DNA from: JACKOD01 sp041591635
GTDB taxonomy: Bacteria > Pseudomonadota > Gammaproteobacteria > Pseudomonadales > Oleiphilaceae
Direction of reading: 5' to 3'
Length of the DNA: 20,739 nucleotides
NCBI GenBank assembly: GCA_041591635.1
Contig: JBFHRO010000030.1
Location: forward strand, 1-20,739
Numbering within the stretch: the stretch's first letter is position 1; the number at the start of each line of letters is the position of its first letter. The notes beneath the pieces are model-generated. The model was not told where the DNA came from. It searched no databases and saw only the letters and a list, made by a program, of their open reading frames with translations. Positions 7,575-16,500 of this stretch are shown here, one piece after another. Both the position numbers and the translations under genes were made by a program.

Positions 7575-8288
7575 GTGCGTCTAATTTTTTTTTCCCTTGT
7601 CATGGTCAATGGCGTGGCATTGTTGATTTTGTCCGGCGCGCAGTTTGGTGCGAGTGAATCAGTAAGGTCTGTGCCTCTAATCGCAGGTGAGCGCGGCACT
7701 TTGGTTTTGCTGGAGGAGACCTTTCCCGATGCTCTCGAAAGCCGTTTGGCTGGAAGTGCGGCTGGTAGTGGGGCTAATAGTTCATCAGGTGCTAGTCTGC
7801 CCTATGATCCGCTCGCTCAGTGTTACCTGATTGGTCCGCTTGACCAGTTATCCGAAATAAGTGCCGTTCTTGCGCGCATTGAATCCGCGGGTGCATTCGC
7901 CAGGAAAGTTAGTCAGAGTCTGGTCATGGCGCCAATGTATTGGGTATACGTTGGGCCATACCCTAGTCAAGCTGCAGCATTAGCCGAACTCAAGAAATTG
8001 CATGCCCAAAAAATCGATGCTTATTTGATTGCTAAGGGTGATCTAAAGAACGCTGTTTCCTTGGGTGTCTATGAAAATCAGGATGTTGCCGAAGCCCAGA
8101 TCAGGGCTCATAAGTCATTAAAGCCTCGCCTGGTTGAGCGCCCTCGCCAGCAGGCAGTAGACTGGCTTTGGGTTGGTTGGCCTGGTGATGCGCCTCAAAT
8201 TGAGACCGGTGGCGATATTCTGAAATACATGGGGGTTGATCATGTCGAAGTTAGAAAAATTAGCTGCAAAAGTATTGCATCACAATAG
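7575..8288 (+). CDS. SPOR-domain membrane-anchored protein
   Basis: A 237-residue protein from a GTG at 7575. The frame opens at a TTG at 7551 overlapping coaX, but GTG is preferred because GGAGGT (7566-7571) lies just upstream and because the resulting MRLIFF start matches my recollection of the family at this locus. An N-terminal hydrophobic segment (about 3-25) should be an inner-membrane anchor. A low-complexity Ala/Gly/Ser linker (about 60-75) leads to a periplasmic part. The SPOR domain (about 121-185) has MYWVYVGPYPS and the GVYENQDVAEA helix start. SPOR domains bind denuded peptidoglycan glycans, often at the division site. The spacing from GGAGGT to the GTG is short (3 bp). The third gene of the probable birA operon; its specific role is unknown. 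Confidence 0.88.
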   Translation: MRLIFFSLVMVNGVALLILSGAQFGASESVRSVPLIAGERGTLVLLEETFPDALESRLAGSAAGSGANSSSGASLPYDPLAQCYLIGPLDQLSEISAVLARIESAGAFARKVSQSLVMAPMYWVYVGPYPSQAAALAELKKLHAQKIDAYLIAKGDLKNAVSLGVYENQDVAEAQIRAHKSLKPRLVERPRQQAVDWLWVGWPGDAPQIETGGDILKYMGVDHVEVRKISCKSIASQ

Positions 8289-8325
8289 CGGTTAACATAG
8301 TATAGCGGCCTCGCGAAAAGGCGAG
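8275..8325 (+). promoter_or_regulatory. Candidate promoter and leader of the tRNA-tuf operon
   Basis: TTGCAT (8275-8280) and TAGTAT (8298-8303) are separated by exactly 17 bp. The -10 is followed by a GC-rich discriminator (AGCGGCCTCGCG), typical of stringently controlled stable-RNA promoters. The -35 lies inside the end of the SPOR gene. A small hairpin (CTCGC 8310-8314 with GCGAG 8321-8325) precedes the first tRNA and may help 5' processing. Confidence 0.5.
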
Positions 8326-8331
8326 TTGAGA

Positions 8332-8407
8332 GCTGGTGTAGCTCAGTTGGTAGAGCAGCTGACTTGTAATCAGCAGGTCGGGGGTTCGATTCCGTCCACC
8401 AGCTCCA
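8332..8407 (+). tRNA. thrU: tRNA-Thr (anticodon TGT)
   Basis: A 76-base cloverleaf. The acceptor stem GCTGGTG pairs with CACCAGC (8397-8403), the discriminator is T and CCA is encoded (8405-8407). The anticodon stem GCTGA/TCAGC encloses loop CTTGTAA with anticodon TGT at 8365-8367, reading ACA-type Thr codons. The T arm contains GGTTCGATTCC. First of four tRNAs upstream of tuf, in the same order as thrU-tyrU-glyT-thrT of E. coli. Confidence 0.97.
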
Positions 8408-8442
8408 TTTTCATGTTGTGCTTCAGTTGTGTGCAAAATTGT

Positions 8443-8527
<85 letters not shown>

Positions 8528-8533
8528 TTGTAT

Positions 8534-8608
<75 letters not shown>

Positions 8609-8612
8609 AATC

Positions 8613-8688
8613 GCTCATGTAGCTCAGTCGGTAGAGCACCACCTTGGTAAGGTGGAGGTCACCGGTTCGAATCCGGTCATGAGCTCCA
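8613..8688 (+). tRNA. thrT: tRNA-Thr (anticodon GGT)
   Basis: A 76-base cloverleaf. GCTCATG (8613-8619) pairs with CATGAGC (8678-8684), then T and CCA. The stem CCACC/GGTGG encloses TTGGTAA with anticodon GGT at 8646-8648, reading ACC and ACT. It ends 37 bases before tuf, so the tRNAs and tuf are probably one transcript that is later processed. Confidence 0.97.
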
Positions 8689-8725
8689 TATTTGCTTGAT
8701 CTTATGTTTTCTGGGGATTGTTCAA

Positions 8726-9919
8726 ATGGCAAAAGAAAAATTTGAGCGAAAAAAACCGCATGTCAATGTTGGCACTATTGGTCACGTTGATCACGGCAAG
8801 ACGACCTTGACAGCTGCGCTTACCAAAGTATGCGCAGAGGCATGGGGTGGCTCCGCGAAAGCATTTGATCAGATTGATAATGCGCCAGAAGAAAAGGCGC
8901 GCGGCATAACCATATCCACGGCTCATGTTGAGTACGATTCTCCTGCTCGTCACTATGCTCATGTGGATTGCCCCGGTCATGCGGATTATGTCAAGAACAT
9001 GATTACTGGCGCAGCGCAAATGGATGGTGCGATTTTGGTTTGTTCTGCCGCTGATGGCCCAATGCCTCAGACTCGTGAGCACATATTGTTGTCTCGCCAG
9101 GTTGGTGTTCCTTATATTGTTGTGTTCTTGAATAAGGCCGACATGGTGGATGATGCTGAGCTTCTTGAGTTGGTTGAAATGGAAGTTCGCGATCTCCTAA
9201 GCAGTTACGATTTCCCAGGGGATGATACGCCGATTATCATTGGTTCGGCGCTGATGGCATTGGAAGGCAAAGATGATAATTCGATGGGTGTTTCAGCTGT
9301 CAGGAAGCTCGTTGAGACCTTGGATGCCTATATTCCTGAGCCAGAACGGGCCATTGATCAACCGTTTCTGATGCCGATTGAAGATGTATTCTCCATATCT
9401 GGGCGTGGTACGGTGGTGACCGGGAGAATTGAGCGTGGTTTGGTAAAAGTTGGTGAAGAGGTTGAGATTGTTGGTATTCGCCCAACGGTAAAAACAACAT
9501 GCACCGGTGTGGAAATGTTTCGCAAATTGCTGGATGAGGGGCGTGCGGGCGAAAACGTTGGTGTTCTGTTGCGGGGAACCAAGAGAGATGATGTTGAGCG
9601 TGGTCAGATTCTCGCCAAGCCTGGCTCTATAAAGCCTCATGCCCAGTTTGAGTCCGAAGTCTATATTCTCAGCAAAGAAGAAGGTGGTCGGCATACGCCT
9701 TTCTTTAAAGGCTACCGGCCACAGTTCTATTTCCGCACGACAGATGTAACTGGATCGTGTGAGTTGCCTGAGGGTGTGGAGATGGTTATGCCTGGCGATA
9801 ATGTGAGACTGGAAGTTACTCTTATTACGCCAATCGCGATGGAAGATGGTTTGCGCTTTGCCATTCGTGAGGGTGGAAGAACTGTTGGTGCAGGTGTTGT
9901 ATCTAAAATAATCAAGTGA
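8726..9919 (+). CDS. tuf: Translation elongation factor Tu
   Basis: A 397-residue GTPase that delivers aminoacyl-tRNA to the ribosomal A site. All G motifs are present: GHVDHGKT (19-26), RGITIS (59-64, effector loop), DCPGH (81-85, with the catalytic His), NKAD (136-139) and GSAL (173-176). Domains 2 and 3 follow, ending in GVVSKIIK. The frame is open from 8696, but the ATG at 8726 gives the family start MAKEKFERKKPHVNVGTIGH and has GGGGA eight bases upstream. It sits between a four-tRNA block and tRNA-Trp, the tufB position of Pseudomonas and E. coli. A second tuf copy next to fusA is common in this group but would lie elsewhere. EF-Tu target residues for drugs were not individually checked. 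Confidence 0.98.
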   Translation: MAKEKFERKKPHVNVGTIGHVDHGKTTLTAALTKVCAEAWGGSAKAFDQIDNAPEEKARGITISTAHVEYDSPARHYAHVDCPGHADYVKNMITGAAQMDGAILVCSAADGPMPQTREHILLSRQVGVPYIVVFLNKADMVDDAELLELVEMEVRDLLSSYDFPGDDTPIIIGSALMALEGKDDNSMGVSAVRKLVETLDAYIPEPERAIDQPFLMPIEDVFSISGRGTVVTGRIERGLVKVGEEVEIVGIRPTVKTTCTGVEMFRKLLDEGRAGENVGVLLRGTKRDDVERGQILAKPGSIKPHAQFESEVYILSKEEGGRHTPFFKGYRPQFYFRTTDVTGSCELPEGVEMVMPGDNVRLEVTLITPIAMEDGLRFAIREGGRTVGAGVVSKIIK

Positions 9920-9926
9920 TTTTAAT

Positions 9927-10002
9927 AGGCCAGTAGCTCAATTGGCAGAGCGGCGGTCTCCAAAACCGCAGGTTGGGGGTTCGATTCCCTCCTGGCCTGC
10001 CA
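9927..10002 (+). tRNA. tRNA-Trp (anticodon CCA)
   Basis: A 76-base cloverleaf. AGGCCAG (9927-9933) pairs with CTGGCCT (9992-9998), then G and an encoded CCA. The stem GCGGT/ACCGC encloses CTCCAAA with anticodon CCA at 9960-9962. Only 7 bases separate it from the tuf stop, and no terminator intervenes, so it is probably cut from the tuf transcript. The tuf-tRNA-Trp-secE order is the one seen in Pseudomonas. Confidence 0.97.
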
Positions 10003-10034
10003 CTATTAAAATGACACAGTTGATGCAGATTTAT

Positions 10035-10403
10035 ATGAGTGCTCAGTTAGACGATAAAACGAGTCGATACGACTCGCTGAAATGGCTGCTAGTTACCGCG
10101 TTTGTGAGTGTTGGCGTGGTTGGCAACTATATATACGCAGCTGAGTCGCTCTTGTATCGCGTTCTAGTGTTATTGGTTCTCGCGTCTGTTGCAGGGTATG
10201 TGGCGCTAACAACCGAAAAGGGTCAAAAGTTCGCGGTGTTAGTCAAAGAGGCGCGAATTGAGATTCGCAAAGTGGTTTGGCCGACCAAGCAAGAGCTAAT
10301 TCAAACAACCTTGATCGTTATAGTCTTCGTTCTTGTTGTCGCGTTGGTGTTGTGGGCAATTGATTCCCTTGTAAGCTGGTCTATCTCTGGAATAATTGGC
10401 TAG
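10035..10403 (+). CDS. secE: Preprotein translocase subunit SecE
   Basis: A 122-residue inner-membrane protein that clamps SecY in the SecYEG channel. Three membrane segments are visible (about 17-35, 38-58 and 91-112), the arrangement of the longer gammaproteobacterial SecE. The conserved cytoplasmic hinge is EARIEIRKVVWPTKQE (72-87). The start is uncertain: in-frame ATGs at 10011, 10023 and 10035 all lack a clear ribosome-binding site. I chose 10035 because MSAQ...SRYDSLKWLLV aligns with my recollection of the 122-residue Pseudomonas protein. The gene follows tRNA-Trp by about 30 bases, and its stop overlaps the nusG ribosome-binding site, so secE and nusG are coupled. Confidence 0.95.
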   Translation: MSAQLDDKTSRYDSLKWLLVTAFVSVGVVGNYIYAAESLLYRVLVLLVLASVAGYVALTTEKGQKFAVLVKEARIEIRKVVWPTKQELIQTTLIVIVFVLVVALVLWAIDSLVSWSISGIIG

Positions 10404-10414
10404 GAGCACTTCAG

Positions 10415-10948
10415 ATGGCGAAACGTTGGTTTGTGGTGCAGGCGCACTCTGGCTTTGAAAAAAACGTCATGAGAGCGTTGAAAGAACAAGTTGTGCTCCA
10501 TGGCATGCAGGATAAGTTCGGCGATATTCTTGTTCCGACAGAAGAAGTCGTCGAGATGAAGGACGGAAGAAAGCGCAAAAGTGAGCGCAAGTTCTATCCT
10601 GGTTACGTGCTTGTTCAGATGGAAATGGATGATGCAACCTGGCATCTCGTGCGATCCACTCCTCGTGTTTTGGGCTTTATCGGGGGTACCGCTGAAAAGC
10701 CGGCACCTATCACTGAAAAAGAGGCTCAGGCCATTCTCCAAAAAATCGAAAGCGGATCAGAAAAACCTCGTCCAAAGACGATGTTTGAACCGGGTGAGGT
10801 TGTGCGTATAACAGAGGGCGCGTTCGCTGATTTTAGCGGCGTTGTCGAAGAGGTTGATTACGCGAAAAGTCGCATTAAAGTAGCGGTGCTTATTTTTGGC
10901 CGATCTACGCCTGTCGATTTGGAATTTGGACAAGTCGAGAAAGATTGA
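10415..10948 (+). CDS. nusG: Transcription termination/antitermination factor NusG
   Basis: A 177-residue protein that binds the RNA polymerase clamp through its N-terminal NGN domain (about 1-120, with RWFVVQAHSGFEKNV and the FYPGYVLVQMEM strand). Its C-terminal KOW domain (about 125-177, FEPGEVVRITEGAFADFSG) contacts Rho or ribosomal protein S10. Its length is close to that of the E. coli protein. AGGAG (10402-10406) lies eight bases before the ATG and overlaps the secE stop. A strong hairpin terminator follows. Confidence 0.98.
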   Translation: MAKRWFVVQAHSGFEKNVMRALKEQVVLHGMQDKFGDILVPTEEVVEMKDGRKRKSERKFYPGYVLVQMEMDDATWHLVRSTPRVLGFIGGTAEKPAPITEKEAQAILQKIESGSEKPRPKTMFEPGEVVRITEGAFADFSGVVEEVDYAKSRIKVAVLIFGRSTPVDLEFGQVEKD

Positions 10949-10963
10949 TTCTTTATTTATGGT

Positions 10964-10991
10964 GCCCGTTACGATTTCGTAACGGGCTTTT
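10964..10991 (+). terminator. Hairpin terminator between nusG and rplK
   Basis: A perfect 10-bp inverted repeat (10964-10973 GCCCGTTACG with 10978-10987 CGTAACGGGC) has a 4-base ATTT loop and a TTTT tail. It lies 15 bases after the nusG stop and 49 before rplK. It should end or attenuate secE-nusG transcripts. No clear promoter for rplK is visible in the short remaining spacer. Confidence 0.88.
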
Positions 10992-11040
10992 CGTGTCTAC
11001 ACGGGGAGCTGAATAAGCGTTTACCCGTTTGGAGGATTAA

Positions 11041-11478
11041 ATGGCAAAGAAAATAGATGCCTACATCAAGTTGCAAATCAAGGCTTGTCAGGCAAATCCA
11101 AGTCCCCCGGTAGGGCCGGCGTTAGGTCAGCGGGGTGTAAACATCATGGAATTCTGCAAGCAGTTTAATGCAAAAACACAATCACTTGGTTTAGAGCCAG
11201 GACTTCCGACTCCTGTGGTTATCACAGTCTTTAGTGACAAGAGTTTTACTTTTGTTCTGAAAACTACGCCTGCGACTGTTCTGCTTAAAAAAGCAGCAGG
11301 AATTAAAAGCGGTAGCAGCCGTCCTAATTCACAGAAAGTGGGCACGGTGAGCCGCGCTCAACTGGAAGACATTGCGAAGGCAAAAGAACCTGATTTGACT
11401 GCGGCAGACCTTGATGCGGCGGTTCGTACAATTGCAGGCTCCGCCCGGAGCATGGGCTTGAATGTGGAGGGCGTTTAA
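11041..11478 (+). CDS. rplK: 50S ribosomal protein L11
   Basis: A 145-residue protein of the GTPase-associated centre; it binds 23S rRNA helices 43/44 and is needed for RelA activation. The N-terminal domain has ANPSPPVGPALGQRGVNIM (18-36), with the prolines that contact thiostrepton-type antibiotics. The C-terminal rRNA-binding part has KSGSSRPN and ends in GSARSMGLNVEGV. KACQ precedes ANPSPP where KAGM/KAGK is more common; this is a mild variation. GGAGG lies five bases before the ATG. rplA starts 1 bp after the stop. Confidence 0.98.
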   Translation: MAKKIDAYIKLQIKACQANPSPPVGPALGQRGVNIMEFCKQFNAKTQSLGLEPGLPTPVVITVFSDKSFTFVLKTTPATVLLKKAAGIKSGSSRPNSQKVGTVSRAQLEDIAKAKEPDLTAADLDAAVRTIAGSARSMGLNVEGV

Positions 11479-11479
11479 T

Positions 11480-12178
11480 ATGGCAAAGCTGACCAAACGT
11501 CAAAGTTTGATTAAACAAAAAGTTGTTCCGGGTAAAAGCTATCCTATTGGTGATGCTGTAAATTTACTGGCCGAGTTGGCGACAAGTGTAAAGTTCAAAG
11601 AATCGGTGGACGTTGCTGTTAACCTTGGCGTAGATGCGCGGAAATCAGATCAGGTAGTTCGTGGGGCTACTGTGCTCCCGAACGGAACGGGCAAAACGGT
11701 ACGGGTTGCTGTTTTTACACAGGGCGCAAATGCCGAGAAAGCCAAAGCGGCAGGAGCAGACATTGTTGGTATGGACGATCTTGCCGAGCAGGTGAAGGCG
11801 GGTAATCTGAATTTTGATGTCGTTATTGCCTCCCCTGATGCAATGCGCGTGGTGGGTATGTTGGGTCAAATTCTCGGTCCGCGTGGTCTGATGCCGAATC
11901 CAAAGGTAGGCACTGTGACGCCTGACGTTGAAAATGCAGTGAAAAACGCGAAGGCTGGCCAGGTGCGCTATCGAACAGACAAGAACGGCATCATTCATTG
12001 CCCACTCGGCAATGTCGAGTTTTCTGCTGAAAAAATACAACAGAACCTCGAGGCGTTGCTTGCAGATCTTCGTAAGGCAAAGCCAGCAACTTCCAAGGGT
12101 GTTTACGTTAAAAAAGTGACTGTTTCATCAACGATGGGGCCTGGGCTCGTCATAGACCAGAGTTCTCTCTCGTTTTAA
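11480..12178 (+). CDS. rplA: 50S ribosomal protein L1
   Basis: A 232-residue L1-stalk protein that binds 23S rRNA and moves with the E-site tRNA. In E. coli it also represses its own L11-L1 operon. The hallmark GPRGLMPNPK is at 133-142, preceded by the inserted domain II. The frame opens at 11462, but the ATG at 11480 gives the family start MAKLTKRQ and uses the GGAGG at 11466-11470, inside the end of rplK. The overlapping signals indicate translational coupling. Confidence 0.98.
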   Translation: MAKLTKRQSLIKQKVVPGKSYPIGDAVNLLAELATSVKFKESVDVAVNLGVDARKSDQVVRGATVLPNGTGKTVRVAVFTQGANAEKAKAAGADIVGMDDLAEQVKAGNLNFDVVIASPDAMRVVGMLGQILGPRGLMPNPKVGTVTPDVENAVKNAKAGQVRYRTDKNGIIHCPLGNVEFSAEKIQQNLEALLADLRKAKPATSKGVYVKKVTVSSTMGPGLVIDQSSLSF

Positions 12179-12199
12179 GAATCCTTTGTAGTCTTGGTT

Positions 12200-12356
12200 T
12201 ATACCATGGCTGTCAAAGACCGCAGGTGTTCTGGTCTGAGGCTAGGACTTAATTTCCTGCGTAGACGGTGCGAAAAGATCACTTCGAGTGTGTCCACCGT
12301 AGGGGTACCCGTTACGGGTATATATGGCTAGCCGGAGTTTCCGGTATGTAAAGGAG
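12200..12356 (+). ncRNA. L10 leader (autoregulatory mRNA structure)
   Basis: The 185-base gap before rplJ holds the conserved structured leader bound by the L10(L12) complex to repress its own translation. Visible pairings are CGCAGG (12221-12226) with CCTGCG (12256-12261), ACGGTG (12265-12270) with CACCGT (12295-12300), and TACCCG (12306-12311) with CGGGTA (12315-12320). GGTGTTCTGGTCTGAG and TTCCTGCGTAGACGG are typical of gammaproteobacterial members of this family. AAGGAG at 12351-12356 is the rplJ ribosome-binding site. The boundaries are approximate. Confidence 0.85.
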
Positions 12357-12363
12357 AAATCCA

Positions 12364-12894
12364 ATGGCAATTGGACTCGAAGACAAAAAAGCGATTGTAG
12401 CTGAAGTCAACGGGGCAGCCAGTGGTGCTTTATCTCTGGTGCTTGCCGATTATCGTGGAGTTAAATCCAGCGATATGACGGCATTGCGTAAGCAAGCGAG
12501 AGAGCAAGGGGTTTATTTGCGTGTTGTGCGCAACACCCTTGCTAAGCGAGCAGTCGCAGGCACTGAGTTTGAATGTGTTAACAGTGTGTTGGTAGGTCCT
12601 ACCATCCTGGCCTTTTCATTGACAGATCCAGGCGCCGCTGCGCGCCTGCTGAAGGACTTTGCAAAGGAAAAGAATGCATTCGAGATTAAGGCATTATCTG
12701 TTGGTGGTGAATTGTTAGGTGCAGATCAAATTGACCGTTTGGCGAAATTGCCAACTCGCGATCAGGCGTTGGCTATGCTGGCTGGCGTCATCCAAGCACC
12801 AATTGTCAAACTGGCTCGTACCTTCAACGAAATTCCGTCGAAGATTACGCGCGTAGTTGCAGCAGTTCGCGATCAGAAAAAAGACGCCGCCTAA
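12364..12894 (+). CDS. rplJ: 50S ribosomal protein L10
   Basis: A 176-residue base of the L7/L12 stalk. The N-terminal globular domain binds 23S rRNA next to L11 and contains LADYRGVKSSDMTALRKQ and the VVRNTLAKRA helix. The C-terminal helix, which carries the L7/L12 dimers, ends in VAAVRDQKKDAA. AAGGAG lies seven bases upstream. Regulated through the leader just before it. Expressed with rplL, 33 bp downstream. Confidence 0.98.
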   Translation: MAIGLEDKKAIVAEVNGAASGALSLVLADYRGVKSSDMTALRKQAREQGVYLRVVRNTLAKRAVAGTEFECVNSVLVGPTILAFSLTDPGAAARLLKDFAKEKNAFEIKALSVGGELLGADQIDRLAKLPTRDQALAMLAGVIQAPIVKLARTFNEIPSKITRVVAAVRDQKKDAA

Positions 12895-12927
12895 CTTTTG
12901 TTTTATTTATTCGTGGAGATCTAAATC

Positions 12928-13302
12928 ATGGCATTAACCAAAGAAGACATTTTGAATGCAATCGCTGAAATGAGTGTAATGGATGTAGTAGCACTTGTAG
13001 AAGCTATGGAAGAGAAGTTTGGTGTTTCAGCCGCTGCGGCCGTTGCTGTAGCCGCTGGCCCTGCCGCTGCCGCTCCGGTTGTTGAAGAGAAAACCGAGTT
13101 TGACGTTATCCTGACATCTGCTGGTGAGAAGAAAGTTAACGTCATTAAGGTTGTTCGTGAACTGACTGGGCTTGGTCTGAAAGAAGCCAAGGCTGTGGTT
13201 GATGGCGCACCAGGAACTGTTAAAGAAGGCGCTTCCAAGGCCGAAGCTGAAGACGCGAAGAAGAAACTCGAGGAAGCTGGCGCTACTGTTGAAATCAAGT
13301 GA
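12928..13302 (+). CDS. rplL: 50S ribosomal protein L7/L12
   Basis: A 124-residue flexible stalk protein that recruits translation GTPases. The N-terminal dimerisation helices (1-33) lead through an Ala/Val/Pro-rich hinge (about 34-52) to the C-terminal domain (about 55-124). That domain holds KVNVIKVVRELTGLGLKEAK, the factor-binding surface. GGAG at 12914-12917 is the ribosome-binding site. The stop is followed by an attenuator-like hairpin before rpoB. Confidence 0.98.
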   Translation: MALTKEDILNAIAEMSVMDVVALVEAMEEKFGVSAAAAVAVAAGPAAAAPVVEEKTEFDVILTSAGEKKVNVIKVVRELTGLGLKEAKAVVDGAPGTVKEGASKAEAEDAKKKLEEAGATVEIK

Positions 13303-13337
13303 TATCTTGATGAATACGGCTGCGTAATTTCCAATAG

Positions 13338-13367
13338 TGGCTGGCAGCGATCGCTGCCGGCCATTTT
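13338..13367 (+). terminator. Attenuator-like hairpin between rplL and rpoB
   Basis: An 11-bp stem with one G-U pair (13338-13348 with 13353-13363) closes a GATC loop and is followed by TTTT. The core GGCAGCGATCGCTGCC is a perfect palindrome. E. coli has a partial terminator in the same gap that sets the ratio of ribosomal-protein to polymerase-subunit transcription; the same role here is inferred. A second weaker pairing (13441-13446 with 13459-13464) lies nearer rpoB. Confidence 0.75.
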
Positions 13368-13502
13368 CTGTTTGATGTGCAAGTTAAAGCAAGAGTCTGC
13401 CATTTAAGGCAAGTAAAAAGCGTACAGATCTTACCCATTAGCATCTGGTGCTGATGTTAGATGCCACTAAGGTGTCATGTCAAAAAAAACCGGGGAACCC
13501 AA

Positions 13503-16500
13503 ATGACTTATTCCTATACCGAGAAAAAGCGCATCCGAAAAGAATTTGGTAGTCTTCCAACTGTGATGGAAGTGCCGTATCTGCTTTCCATACAGCTGGA
13601 TTCTTACCGCGATTTCCTGCAAAAGGATATTGATCTAGTGGCCCGCAGAGAGGTGGGGCTTCATGCTGCGTTCAAGTCGGTTTTCCCCATATTCAGTTTT
13701 TCCGGCAATGCAGCGCTTGAATATGTGAGTTATAGACTTGGTGAGCCTGTTTTCGACGTAAAAGAATGTCAGTTGAGGGGGGTAACCTACGCGGCTCCCT
13801 TGCGAGTAAAAGTACGTCTCATTATTTACGATAAAGACTCCTCGACGAAAGCGATAAAAGACATAAAAGAGCAAGAAGTCTATATGGGCGAAATGCCCTT
13901 GATGACAGATAATGGCACCTTTGTTGTTAATGGTACGGAGCGGGTAATTGTTTCCCAGTTGCACCGTTCGCCGGGCGTGTTCTTTGACCATGACAAAGGA
14001 AAGACGCACTCCTCGGGCAAGCTGTTGTATTCTGCCCGCATTATTCCTTACCGCGGGTCCTGGCTGGACTTCGAATTTGATCCTAAAGATGCTGTTTTTG
14101 TCCGTATTGACAGACGCCGGAAACTGCCCGCAAGTATTCTTCTGCGTGCACTCGGTTTTGATTCTCAGCAAATCCTTGAAATGTTTTTTGAGACCAGTTC
14201 ATTTTCTCTCAATGATGAGGATTGCAAGCTCGAGCTCGTTCCAAGTCGCCTGAGAGGGGATATTGCGAGTTTTGAGGTTAAAGATAACGAAGGTAACGTT
14301 ATTGTTGAGGAAGGCCGTCGCATCACGGCGAAGCATATTCGTCAGCTGGAAAACGCCGGAATCAAAGAGTTGTCTGTTCCCCACAGCTATGTGTTCGGCA
14401 AGATCATTGCCAAAGATATCGTTGATCCAAGAACTGGTGAGTTGTTATTCGAATGCAATACCGAGATAAACGAAGCAATTCTAGAGAAAATGAACCTGGC
14501 CGGTATCAAGCGAATTGAGACACTGTATACCAACGATCTTGATTGCGGCCCCTTTATCTCGGACACGTTAAGAATCGATCCAACGCGCAGCCAACTGGAA
14601 GCACTGGTTGAAATCTATCGGATGATGCGCCCGGGAGAGCCTCCGACTAAAGAGTCTGCCGAAAACCTGTTCCAAAACCTCTTTTTTACGGAAGACAGGT
14701 ATGACTTGTCTGCTGTTGGCCGGATGAAGTTCAATCGCCGGCTGGGCCGCAACACGTCAATCGGAGAGGGGGTTCTTGATAACCAAGACATTATTGATGT
14801 GCTCAAAACCCTGATTGATATTCGTAACGGCAAAGGTGAAGTTGACGATATTGACCACCTAGGGAATCGCCGGATTCGGTCAGTGGGTGAGATGGCCGAA
14901 AATCAGTTTCGGGTAGGGCTTGTCCGTGTGGAACGTGCTGTTCGTGAACGACTGAGCATGGCCGAATCTGACGGATTGATGCCGCAGGATTTGATTAATG
15001 CCAAACCTGTCGCGGCTGCGGTGAAAGAGTTTTTTGGCTCCAGCCAGCTGTCACAATTCATGGATCAAAACAATCCGCTCTCTGAAGTTACTCACAAGCG
15101 TCGTGTGTCGGCGCTTGGCCCCGGTGGCTTGACGCGCGAGCGTGCTGGATTTGAAGTTCGCGACGTGCACCCAACACATTATGGTCGGGTGTGCCCTATA
15201 GAAACGCCGGAAGGACCAAACATCGGCCTGATAAACTCCCTGGCAACCTATGCTCGAACTAACGAATACGGTTTCCTTGAGAGTCCGTACAGAAAAGTAA
15301 TTGATGGCGTGGTTACGGATCAAATTGACTATCTCTCGGCGATTGAAGAAAGCGGTTATGTTATCGCTCAGGCGAGTGCTTTGGTCGATGCGGGCAACAA
15401 ACTCATTGAAGAGCTGGTAACAGTACGCCACAAGAATGAAACGACTGTGATGCCACCAGAGCGTGTCAATTATATGGATGTATCACCTAGGCAGGTGGTG
15501 TCGGTTGCAGCGTCGTTGATTCCATTTCTTGAGCACGATGATGCGAACCGGGCATTGATGGGTTCGAACATGCAGCGTCAGGCAGTGCCCACCTTGAAGG
15601 CAGACAAGCCCCTGGTCGGTACAGGCATTGAACGCATTGTGGCGCGTGATTCCGGTGTTTGTGTCGTTGCGGTTCGCGGAGGTGTCATAGAAAGCGTTGA
15701 TTCTGCTCGCATTGTGGTCAGGGTTAATGCTAATGAAGTTGAAGCCGGTGATGCGGGTGTTGATATCTACAACCTCACCAAGTACGTGCGTTCAAACCAG
15801 AATACCTGCATAAACCAGCGTCCTCTGGTTAAAGTGGGTGATCAAGTTGAACGGCAAGACATTTTGGCTGATGGTCCATCGGTTGATATGGGAGAACTGG
15901 CTCTTGGCCAGAACATGCGTATCGCTTTTATGCCCTGGAACGGATACAACTTCGAAGACTCGATTCTCGTTTCAGAGCGAGTAGTTCAAGATGATCGTTT
16001 TACTACGATTCACGTACAGGAGTTAACCTGTGTTGCCCGTGACACGAAACTTGGTTCAGAAGAGATAACAGCCGATATTCCAAATGTTGGCGAAAGTGCC
16101 TTGGCGAAGCTTGATGAATCGGGAATTGTTTATATCGGTGCAGAGGTGGGTCCGGGTGACATCCTTGTTGGTAAGGTCACGCCCAAAGGCGAAACACAAT
16201 TAACCCCAGAAGAAAAGCTTCTTCGCGCGATTTTCGGTGAAAAGGCCTCGGATGTTAAAGATACCTCGTTGCGTGTGTCCACAGGGACAAGGGGTACTGT
16301 TATTGATGTGCAAGTATTTACCCGGGATGGCGTGGAGAAGGATCAGCGAGCGAAAGAAATTGAACAGTCAGCAATGAACAAATTCCGCAAAGATCTTAAG
16401 GATGAGTATCGTATTGTGGAAACGGCTACCTTTGAGCGCTTGGCGGTCGAGCTGACGGACAAAGAGGTAATCGCAGGGCCAGGCTTGAAGAAGGGTGACA

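Noticed and set aside
12921..13403. 160-residue Ala/Ser/Thr-rich open frame on - strand
   Set aside because: It is a shadow of rplL, produced by the complement of its Ala-rich codons, and lacks a ribosome-binding site.
14979..15220. Possible rifampicin-resistance variant of rpoB
   Set aside because: All main positions (D521, H531, S536, matching E. coli 516, 526, 531) carry the wild-type residue.
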